DNA of 7,468 nucleotides from Silvanigrellaceae bacterium (GTDB lineage: Bacteria; Bdellovibrionota; Oligoflexia; Silvanigrellales; Silvanigrellaceae), in contig CANJMU010000031.1 of NCBI GenBank assembly GCA_947475135.1, positions 1 through 7,468 on the forward strand, in the 5' to 3' direction. The notes under the pieces were generated by a model. That model searched no databases. It saw nothing but the letters and a program-made list of their open reading frames with translations, and was not told the DNA's origin. A program made the translations under genes and the position numbers. Positions 1 through 7,200 of this stretch are shown here, one piece after another (within the stretch, counting starts at the first letter, position 1; each line of letters opens with the position of its first letter).

Positions 1-970
1 CTGCTGCAGCTTAGATGATGTCGCAGATGCACGATCGGTTGCTTATAAATTAAATATCCCTTTTTATGTTTTTGATTATCAAGAAGATTTTCAAAGGGAT
101 GTTGTGGATTATTTTACTACAGAATATTTAAAAGGACGAACACCAAACCCTTGTGTGGCATGCAATACTTTTTTAAAATTTGATCTTCTTTTAGATCGTG
201 CTCAAAAATTAGGATGTGATTTTATTGCAACAGGGCATTATGCGCGTATTCATTTTAATAAGGTAACAAACCAATATTCTTTATTAAAAGGACTTGACGC
301 TCAAAAAGATCAAAGTTATTTTCTTTATTCGATGACTCAAGAGCGTTTATCAAAAATATTGTTTCCCGTTGGACATCTTACCAAAAGTGAAGTGCGTGAA
401 GTCGCGTTACGTTATAATCTGATCAATGCTCAAAAAAAAGAAAGCATGGAAATTTGTTTTATTCCAAATAATGATTATGCTAAATTTATCGAAGAAAATT
501 GTGATAAAAAAGACGTGGTGTCTGGAATTATTCGCCACGAAACTGGTAAAATTTATACAAAGCATGATGGCATTCATAAGTTCACAGTAGGGCAGCGCAA
601 AGGTTTAGGATTTGCTTCGGGTGAAATTTTGTATGTTACCCGTATTGACCCAAAAACAGGAGATGTTTTTGTTGGTGAAGAACATTATTTGTATCGTCAG
701 GGCTTTGATTTTGTGAAATTTCATTTAATTCGTGATCTTCGAGTCGATGAAAACTTAGATATTAAAATTCGATATCGTTCATCTCCTGCAAGTGGTTCTT
801 TAATTATCAATAAAGAAGAGGATACAAAAAAACTTTCGAAAGAGCGGAGTGACAAAGTCACATTTCAATTTTTTGAAAAACAAAAATCTGTCACACCAGG
901 GCAAATTGCAGTCCTTTATCACGGGGAAGAAGTTGTTGGTGGTGGTTTTATTCAAGAGGCATTTATCTAA
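1..970 (+). CDS. mnmA: tRNA-specific 2-thiouridylase MnmA, 5'-truncated by window edge
   Basis: MnmA uses ATP and a persulfide relay to thiolate U34 at the wobble position of tRNAs for Lys, Glu and Gln, in the cytoplasm. The reading frame is open from base 2 (first full codon), giving 322 residues. A GTG at 104 is only an internal Val, because the upstream residues (CCSLDDVADARSVA and onward) already match MnmA. Against E. coli MnmA about 47 N-terminal residues, including the SGGVDS PP-loop, lie outside the window. Both catalytic cysteines are visible: one in NPCVACN (codon 161-163) and one in MEICFIP (codon 455-457). Other family motifs are ATGHYAR, KDQSYFLY, LFPVGHLTKSEVRE and FTVGQRKGLGF, and the C-terminal beta-barrel ends VTPGQIAVLYHGEEVVGGG. 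The C-terminus looks intact. rnc starts 2 nt after the stop, so the two genes are very likely co-transcribed. Family identity is near certain; the start cannot be seen. Confidence 0.97.
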   Translation, partial: CCSLDDVADARSVAYKLNIPFYVFDYQEDFQRDVVDYFTTEYLKGRTPNPCVACNTFLKFDLLLDRAQKLGCDFIATGHYARIHFNKVTNQYSLLKGLDAQKDQSYFLYSMTQERLSKILFPVGHLTKSEVREVALRYNLINAQKKESMEICFIPNNDYAKFIEENCDKKDVVSGIIRHETGKIYTKHDGIHKFTVGQRKGLGFASGEILYVTRIDPKTGDVFVGEEHYLYRQGFDFVKFHLIRDLRVDENLDIKIRYRSSPASGSLIINKEEDTKKLSKERSDKVTFQFFEKQKSVTPGQIAVLYHGEEVVGGGFIQEAFI

Positions 971-972
971 AA

Positions 973-1803
973 ATGAGTTTTAATTATTTTGATGATTTAA
1001 AAAGAAATTTTCATTCTTTTCAATTCCAAAAATTTTCAAGTCAATTTCCGCAGGTCGATGCAAGCATTGAATTATTAGAAAAAATTCAAACCTATCAATA
1101 CAAGGATCGAAATGTTGCGGCTGTTTCCTTAATTCATCGTAGTTGTTTCGTTTATTGGCCACACGATAAATCTGGAATTTTGTCCAATGAAAATTTAGAA
1201 TTTTTAGGAGACTCTTTTTTAAATTATTATGCAGCTTTACAATGCATGATTCATTTCCCAAACATGAAAGAAGGGGAATTGTCAAAATTACGGGCTGCTC
1301 TTGTTTCGACTGAAAGTCTTGCTAAAAAAACAAAAGAATTTGGAATTACCGATTGTTTGTTAGTTGGTAAATCGGAAGAAATTTCATCTTATGATACCAA
1401 AGAAAATGTTTTGGCAGATATTTTTGAATCTGTGACGGCAGCATTATTAATTGATGGCGGCGAGGCTCGATGTTTTGAATGGTTACAAAAAGTTTTTGGA
1501 ACTGAATTTGAAAGTGGTGAAATTATTTTAACCAATTCTGACGCGAAAGGAAAAGTTCAGCAATGGAGTCAATCTTTTTTAGGAAAACCCCCGGTTTATG
1601 AAGTTGTAGGAATAGAGGGGACTCCCCATGAAAGATTTTTTATTATTGCTGGTTTTATTGGGAATCTGGAAATTGCTCGGGCAAAATCAAAAAGCAAGCG
1701 CTCGGCAAGTAAATTAGTTGCGAAAGAAATTTTAGATAAAATTGAAAGCGGTGAACTGACTCAAGAAATAATTCTTCATTCAATGAATAACGAGGACAAA
1801 TGA
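973..1803 (+). CDS. rnc: Ribonuclease III
   Basis: RNase III cleaves double-stranded RNA with two-metal chemistry, maturing rRNA precursors and processing structured mRNAs. The 276-residue product has the signature NENLEFLGDS at residues 72-81, where E73, E76 and D80 match E. coli E38, E41 and D45. LADIFES (147-153) supplies D149 and E152, matching D114 and E117, so all catalytic acids are present. The usual Arg after the first signature Glu is Asn here. A double-stranded RNA-binding domain spans about 190-256 and includes PHERFF and a basic second helix, KSKSKRSASK. The protein has about 30 extra N-terminal residues compared with E. coli RNase III (226 aa). No in-frame Met occurs before residue 92, and an AAGAGG at 954-959 lies 13 nt before the ATG, so I keep this start. 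The stop overlaps the era start by 4 nt (ATGA). rnc-era coupling is known in E. coli, where RNase III also controls its own mRNA. Confidence 0.97.
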   Translation: MSFNYFDDLKRNFHSFQFQKFSSQFPQVDASIELLEKIQTYQYKDRNVAAVSLIHRSCFVYWPHDKSGILSNENLEFLGDSFLNYYAALQCMIHFPNMKEGELSKLRAALVSTESLAKKTKEFGITDCLLVGKSEEISSYDTKENVLADIFESVTAALLIDGGEARCFEWLQKVFGTEFESGEIILTNSDAKGKVQQWSQSFLGKPPVYEVVGIEGTPHERFFIIAGFIGNLEIARAKSKSKRSASKLVAKEILDKIESGELTQEIILHSMNNEDK

Positions 1804-2774
1804 TTTTAGAAAAAAAATGTGGATATGTTTCTTTGTTAGGACGTCCCAATGCGGGAAAAAGCACTTTAATGAATGCCTGCGTGGGCCAAAAAGTTGCAAT
1901 TGTGAGTCAAAAACCTCAGACGACTCGAAATAAAATTATGGGAATTGCCCTTCATGAAAATTCACAAATTTTATTTTTAGATACACCAGGAATCCATAAA
2001 GTAAATCGTTCTTTGGAAATGAATCGAAAGATGAATAAACTGGCCTGGAGTGTTTTGAGTGATTCGGATGTGGTTTGTTACCTTGTTGATGTCGCCGTTT
2101 CTCGTCTTCATGAAGAAGATACTTTATGGATTTCAGAGATCCTTAAAAATTATTCCGGAAAAGTACTTATTGTCGCAACAAAATCAGATAAATTAAAAAA
2201 GTTTGAAATTGAAAAAAACTTTAAAGATATCTCAAATGAATTTATCAAAATAAAAAATTCACTGAAAGAAAAAAATGAGTTGAATGCAAAATTAATTTCG
2301 GAAGAAATTTTTCTTCATTCCTCTAAGGTACCAAATTCTGTGAAACAACTTAAAACTCTTGTTGCTGTTGAACTTCCTTTGTCGCCTTGGCTCTTTCCAG
2401 AGGATGAATTGACAGATAAACCTCAAAAATTTATTTGTTCAGAGCTCGTGCGAGAACAGCTTTTTCGACAATTAGGGCAGGAATTGCCTTACAAAATGGC
2501 AGTAAAAATTGATAAAATTGATTTGCAAGAAAAAATTCACCATATTTTAGCAACAATCATTGTAGAGCGAGAATCTCAAAAATCTATTGTTCTTGGGAAA
2601 AAGGGTGAGCGCATTCAATCGATTGGAAAAGCTGCCAGGGAGTCCCTTGAAAATCATTTTCAAAAAAAAGTGTATTTAGAGCTTTTTGTTAAAGTACAAG
2701 ATGGTTGGACTCACGAATCTAAGTTATTGCAAGAATATATCGGTTTTGAAAATTTAAATGAGGATGAAAAATGA
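1800..2774 (+). CDS. era: GTPase Era, ribosome small-subunit assembly factor
   Basis: Era is a GTPase with a KH RNA-binding domain that binds the 3' end of 16S rRNA and helps 30S assembly. The 324-residue product has G1 GRPNAGKST (14-22), G2 Thr residues at 41-42 (QTTRNK), G3 DTPG (61-64), G4 TKSD (127-130) and a G5-like HSSK (173-176). The KH domain follows from about 210 with SELVREQLFRQLGQELPY, then VERESQKSIVLGKKGERI with the GKKG loop at 266-269, and VYLELFVKVQDGW. G4 has Thr where Era usually has Asn (NKxD). About 15 extra Lys/Glu-rich residues lie between G4 and G5, making the protein longer than E. coli Era (301 aa). The start is supported by GAGG at 1792-1795, 4 nt upstream inside rnc. 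ATGA overlaps join it to rnc before it and to the unknown gene after it. Confidence 0.97.
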   Translation: MILEKKCGYVSLLGRPNAGKSTLMNACVGQKVAIVSQKPQTTRNKIMGIALHENSQILFLDTPGIHKVNRSLEMNRKMNKLAWSVLSDSDVVCYLVDVAVSRLHEEDTLWISEILKNYSGKVLIVATKSDKLKKFEIEKNFKDISNEFIKIKNSLKEKNELNAKLISEEIFLHSSKVPNSVKQLKTLVAVELPLSPWLFPEDELTDKPQKFICSELVREQLFRQLGQELPYKMAVKIDKIDLQEKIHHILATIIVERESQKSIVLGKKGERIQSIGKAARESLENHFQKKVYLELFVKVQDGWTHESKLLQEYIGFENLNEDEK

Positions 2775-3514
2775 TGAGTGATCTGCAGAATAAAAAAGAA
2801 AAAGATGCGCCGAAGAATCACGAGGAAGAGATGATTGAAAATTTTTCAGATGTTGAAAATGATTTTGAATCAGAAGATGAGGCGGAAGAGACAGAAGAAA
2901 CTGTAGATTTCGGAAAAGAAGTTCCTCATAATCAAATTTCTGTGCAACTTTCCTGGTCCCTAATGAACCAATTACGTTATATGTCAAAATCGGAAGGTGT
3001 CTCACCAGAAGATTTAGTTTGTGAATTGATTGCAGAAGGTGTGACAAAACGGGTTTTTGATGACAAAGTTCGAGAAATACCAAGTCATTTAATGACAAGA
3101 AATGGTTATGTCAACGTGGATGATACTTCATCTCAGCCGCAAATGAGTCATCATTCCATGGGGAATCATTCTCAGCCGAGAAATAATAACTATCAACAAA
3201 GAAATAACTATCCATCGGGAAATAACTATCCACCGAGAAATAATAATTATCAGCAAAGAAACAACAACTCGAATTACAACGGACAAAAAAATCCAAATCA
3301 ATATTCACAGCAACAAAGATTTAATTCTCCTAATAATAAACAAAATAATCCAAATCAATACCGCCCTTATTCAAATCAAAATAGTCAAAATAAAGCGAAT
3401 CCAGGATTGTATTATAACAATAATTATAACAACAACAACAACAGCAGCAACAATAATAAGAATTATCAACAGCAAGGAAATGTGCAAAATCCAAAAAAAG
3501 ATGACGAAGAATAA
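2771..3514 (+). CDS. Unrecognised protein: acidic head, ribbon-helix-helix-like core, Asn/Gln-rich prion-like tail
   Basis: I do not recognise this 247-residue protein. It has three parts. Residues 1-50 are acidic, with 17 Asp/Glu among residues 18-50. Residues 55-96 (QISVQLSWSLMNQLRYMSKS and onward to VTKRVF) read as a beta strand, a helix, a turn and a second helix, resembling a CopG/Arc-type ribbon-helix-helix unit; this is judged by eye. Residues 118-240 are low complexity: residues 131-240 hold 42 Asn, 18 Gln and 12 Tyr, with almost no Ile, Leu or Val. The tip is acidic (DDEE). There is no signal peptide or membrane segment, so it is probably cytoplasmic. The ATG overlaps the era stop (ATGA) and has GAGG at 2760-2763, 7 nt upstream; a second ATG at 2774 would shorten it by one residue. 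The clean frame, RBS and operon position say the gene is real. A role with nucleic acids is inference only. Confidence 0.85.
   Translation: MMSDLQNKKEKDAPKNHEEEMIENFSDVENDFESEDEAEETEETVDFGKEVPHNQISVQLSWSLMNQLRYMSKSEGVSPEDLVCELIAEGVTKRVFDDKVREIPSHLMTRNGYVNVDDTSSQPQMSHHSMGNHSQPRNNNYQQRNNYPSGNNYPPRNNNYQQRNNNSNYNGQKNPNQYSQQQRFNSPNNKQNNPNQYRPYSNQNSQNKANPGLYYNNNYNNNNNSSNNNKNYQQQGNVQNPKKDDEE
3176..3265 (+). repeat. Imperfect 33-bp direct repeat within the Asn/Gln-rich tail
   Basis: Copies at 3176-3208 and 3233-3265 differ at 3 of 33 bases. Both encode PRNNNYQQRNN, and all three differences are silent third-position changes. A nested 14-bp exact repeat (GAAATAACTATCCA) sits at 3201-3214 and 3219-3232. 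Another 14-bp repeat (AATCCAAATCAATA, encoding NPNQY) is at 3290-3303 and 3347-3360. The tail appears to have grown by in-frame duplication. Confidence 0.85.
3428..3442 (+). repeat. (AAC)5 in-frame trinucleotide tract
   Basis: Five AAC codons in a row, Asn 220-224 of the unknown protein, are followed by AGC AGC AAC AAT AAT. A trinucleotide tract of this kind can gain or lose units by strand slippage without breaking the frame. Confidence 0.85.
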
Positions 3515-3528
3515 AAAAGGGTTTCTGC

Positions 3529-3534
3529 AAGAGG
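3529..3534 (+). promoter_or_regulatory. Shine-Dalgarno site of coaE
   Basis: AAGAGG lies 10 nt before the coaE ATG in the 30-nt gap after the preceding stop. It supports the ATG at 3545 and shows that coaE, unlike era and the gene before it, can be translated without coupling to the upstream cistron. Confidence 0.6.
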
Positions 3535-3544
3535 TTTCAAAGAA

Positions 3545-4186
3545 ATGATTCAAAAGATTTTAATTACAGGTGGCATCGGCAGTGGAAAATCTGAAGTGTC
3601 AAAGGTTCTTAAAAAATATGGATACAAAGTTTATGACGCCGATCAATTTGCAAGGGATGTTTTATTTCAAGAGGAACTTCAAAATAAAATAAATGTTCTT
3701 TTTCAGGAAAATGTATTTTTAAAAAAAGGACATCTCAATCGAGATCTTATTCGCAAAAAAATTTTTGAAAATCCTCAATTAAAACTCGAATTTGAAAATA
3801 TGATTCATCCTGCAATTGCAATTCTCTTTGAAGAAAAAATTCAAAAAATTACCCAAGTTTTAGATAATATCTGGGTTTTTTATGAAGCGTCTTTGGTCCT
3901 GGAAAAAGGACGGCAAAATTTTTTTGATGCTATTATTTTAGTGCGAAGCGATAAGGTTACAAAAAAAAAGCGATTGATAAAAAATCGTGGTTTAGATGAT
4001 GCTCAAATTGAACAAATGATGTCTTCTCAAATGAGTGATGAAGAAAAATCAAAATTTGCAAATTTTACAATTGAAAATGATGAAAAAACAACGATGGAGC
4101 AATTAGAGTCTAGCGTTTATGATATTTTACAGAAATTGAAATTGTTTTTTAAATCACAATCACTCCAAATTCAAACCGATGGATAA
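3545..4186 (+). CDS. coaE: Dephospho-CoA kinase
   Basis: CoaE phosphorylates the ribose 3'-OH of dephospho-CoA with ATP, the last step of coenzyme A synthesis, in the cytoplasm. The 213-residue product has a P-loop GGIGSGKS (9-16), YDADQFARDVL (30-40) with the family's DAD motif, LNRDLIRKKIF (64-74), the MIHPAI segment (86-91), and EASLVLEKG (114-122) in place of the more common PLLFE-type motif. The lid region is KKRLIKNRGLDDAQIEQMMSSQ (141-162), followed by TIENDE (175-180), matching the conserved 'I.N.g' turn. Length is normal (E. coli CoaE is 206 aa). It starts 30 nt after the unknown gene with its own RBS, and is the last plus-strand gene before the convergent cus genes. Its place with tRNA and rRNA genes looks like a housekeeping operon rather than a functional link. 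Confidence 0.96.
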   Translation: MIQKILITGGIGSGKSEVSKVLKKYGYKVYDADQFARDVLFQEELQNKINVLFQENVFLKKGHLNRDLIRKKIFENPQLKLEFENMIHPAIAILFEEKIQKITQVLDNIWVFYEASLVLEKGRQNFFDAIILVRSDKVTKKKRLIKNRGLDDAQIEQMMSSQMSDEEKSKFANFTIENDEKTTMEQLESSVYDILQKLKLFFKSQSLQIQTDG

Positions 4187-4232
4187 AAAGTTCTTTTACA
4201 ATATCGGGCATTCTTATGTTCTTTGAATAACA

Positions 4233-4282
4233 AATCGCTTTTCCTGGGTTAGGGCGAAGCTACGATTCTTTTTCTTTTTTTC
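4233..4282 (+). terminator. Possible weak intrinsic terminator of the mnmA-coaE operon
   Basis: AATCGCTT (4233-4240) can pair with AAG (4257-4259) and CGATT (4263-4267), leaving a 3-nt bulge; CCT/AGG may pair inside the loop. A T-rich tract (CTTTTTCTTTTTTT) follows from 4268. The hairpin straddles the 3' end of the opposing cusA gene, so the T tract is also cusA codons (the Lys-rich C-terminus read on the other strand). The stem is imperfect and the loop long, hence low confidence. Confidence 0.33.
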
Positions 4283-7200
4283 TTCCTTGCCACAACATAA
4301 AAATAGCAGGATAAACAAGCAGCTCTAATATTCCAGAAGTAACCAGCCCACCTACCATGGGTGCTGCAATACGCTTCATAACGTCAGCCCCTGCGCCAGT
4401 ACTCCACATGACAGGCATTAAACCAATCAGAGCTGCCATAATCGTCATAAGCTTAGGTCTTACGCGTTTCACTGCTCCTTCATGAATTGCAACAACTAAA
4501 TCCTTGTCTGTTGCCTGCTGGTTTTTTTCTAAACGAACTTTCCAGCTTTGAGTTAAATATAAAAGCATCACAACGCCTGTTTCGGCATCCAGCCCAGCCA
4601 AGGCTATGAGTCCAACCCATGCAGCTACCGAAAGTTTATAGCTGAGTAGATACATAAGCCAAAAAGCACCAATTAAAGAAAATGGAACGGCAAGTAGGAC
4701 AATGCTTGTTTCAATCATAGATTTTGTGGAAAAATAGAGTAGAAATACAATAATCGCCAGCGTTACAGGGATGATATAATGCAACACACTTTCTGCGCGT
4801 TCAAGTGCTTCGTATTGTCCAGAAAAGACAAGTTGTACGCCCGGCGGCATTGTTAATTTATTTGCGAGTTCTTTTTTTGCTAAACCAACATAATTTCCAA
4901 TACCAACATCTTTATCGACATCAATAAACACAATGCCAAGAATTTTTCCGTTTTCAGTGGCAATCATGGGAGGGGCAAGCATCGTTTCAATCTGCATAAT
5001 TTGTTTTAATTGTATTTGTGTTCCCGTAGGTGTGGGAATAACAATGTTTTTAATGGTCTCGACATCATTTCTAAAATCACGGGCGTACATGGCTTTAATA
5101 TTATAACGCTCTCGTTTTCCATCTATAAAAACAGAACTAATCTGCGTTCCTGTTACAGCTTCAATAAAAGAAAACACATCCGCCACATTTAATCCGTACA
5201 ATGCAGCTGTTTCTTTATTGATTGTAATATCCACGTAATTCCCACTGGAAAAGCGTTCTGCAAATACAGAATGTGTGCCAGGTACTTTTTTCAAAAGTTC
5301 TTCAATTTGTATGGCAGAATTTTGCACATCAGAAATAGTATTTCCTAGGACTTTTATTCCAACAGCAGAACGAATTCCTGTTGTTAACATTTCTATTCTT
5401 GTTTGTATTGGCATCCACCAAATGTTTGGCATTCCTGGAAAAGTCAGTTGATTATCTAGATCTGAAATTATTTTTTCAAATGTCATTCCTGAGCGCCACT
5501 GTTCTTTTGGCTTTAGGGTAATCACTGTTTCAAACATATTCATTGGTGCCGGATCTGTGGGGGAATTGGAACGTCCCGCTTTGCCAAACACATGCTCAAC
5601 TTCTGGTAAATTTTTAATGATCGTATTTTGTTTTTGTAGAGTTTCAATTGCAGTATCTATGCTCATACCTGGTAAAGAAGTGGGCATATAAAGGATTGTT
5701 CCTTCATTCAAAGGCGGCATAAATTCACTTTGAATTTTTAGATAAATGGGAGCCGTCAGGGCCATACAAAGGAGTGCTATCCCAATCACACGTTTAGGAA
5801 AACGCAAAACAAGATGCAATATAGGTGTATAGATTCGATGCAAAAATACACTGACGTTATGCTTTTTTTCTTCAACAAATTTTCCACGTAAAAATAAAAT
5901 AGCTAAGGCGGGAATGAGTGTAATGGCAAGTATTGCGGCAAATCCCATACATGCAGTTTTGGTCAATGCCAGAGGATGAAAAAGTTTTCCTTCTCTGTCC
6001 TGTAAGGCAAAAATAGGTAAAAACGAAACTGTTAAAACCAGTAATGAAAAGAATAAAGGGCGTCCCATTTCAATCATGCCTTGGGTGATAAACGATCGTC
6101 GTTCCTCTTCAGGTAACGTACTCGTGTTTTTTACTTCCAGTTTTTTATGGGCATTTTCTATGAGAATAATTCCCGAATCGACCATAGCACCGATAGCAAT
6201 GGCAATGCCGCCGAGTGACATAATATTAATGGTTGTTTTGGTAAATAAAAGCGGGAAAAATGAAAATAAAACCGCAATGGGTAAAGGGATAATTGCAACA
6301 AAACTTGCACGCGCGTGCCACAAAAATAAAGAAACAATTAAGGCAACAACAATAATCTCTTCCATCAAGACTTTTTTTAAAGTTGAAATAGCGCGCCCAA
6401 TTAAATCAGAGCGGTCATAAACAGGAATAATTTCGACACCTTTTGGTAAGGTTGCTTTAACGCTTTCTATTTTAGATTTTACGGCTTCAATTGTTTTTAA
6501 TGCGTTTTCTCCGTAGCGCATAATCACAATGCCACCGACAGTTTCACCCTCTCCGTCGAGTTCAGCAATTCCACTACGTGGCGCTGGTCCTAAATTCACA
6601 ACACTGACTTCAGATATTTTGATGATTTTACCTTTGCCAAGAACTTTAATGGGAACATTTTCAATATCTGTGATAGATTTTAAATACCCTCGTCCCCGTA
6701 ATACAAATTCACTCCCAGCCATTTCAATAACGCCAGCACCTATTTCTTGATTGTTTTGACGAATGGCGCGAATGACATCTAGTGGTGAAATATACAAGGC
6801 TTGCAATTTAATTGGGTCAAGATTCACTTGATACTCTTTGACGAATCCACCAACAGCAGCAACTTCGGCAACTCCTGGCACAGCTTGTAAAGCAAAACGT
6901 AAATTCCAGTCTTGCAAACTACGTAGCTCAGACAGGTCTGTATTTCCTGTTTTATCTACCAAAGCATATTGATAAACCCATCCAAGTCCTGTTGCATCAG
7001 CGGCGAGTGTGGCAGTCACGTTATCGGGCAGATTTTTTATGGCAGATATTTTTTCGCTAATTCTTGAACGTGCCCAATACAAATCTACATCTTCAGAAAA
7101 AACAACACTGATTTGTGAAGCTCCAAACATCGATATTGCACGCACATATTTTACTTTTGGCGCAGACAACAATTGAGTCACAAGAGGGTAGGTGATTTGA

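Noticed and set aside
104..106. GTG as the start of mnmA
   Set aside because: The frame stays open and MnmA-like back to base 2, so the gene begins left of the window and this GTG is an internal Val codon.
3330..3530. Minus-strand open frame with a run of about eight Cys residues
   Set aside because: It is the reverse complement of the AAC/AGC/AAT codons of the Asn-rich tail. It has no RBS or family match and opposes a well-supported gene.
3521..3545. Small inverted repeat TTTCT/AGAAA before coaE as a terminator or attenuator
   Set aside because: The arms are only five A/T-rich pairs, no T tract follows, and the coaE RBS sits in the loop. It is probably chance in an AT-rich spacer.
3371..3553. 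Minus-strand frame encoding a highly hydrophobic, membrane-like stretch (Val/Ile runs)
   Set aside because: It is another frame of the same AAC/AAT repeat, so the hydrophobicity follows from the trinucleotide tract. It also runs across the coaE start and RBS.
4186..4198. Palindrome AAAAGTTCTTTT just after coaE as an operator or terminator
   Set aside because: Short A/T-only arms with almost no loop are expected by chance here. No copy was seen elsewhere to suggest a regulator site.
6076..6750. Plus-strand open frames opposite cusA
   Set aside because: They are antisense shadows of a strongly conserved CusA coding frame and show no recognisable domain.
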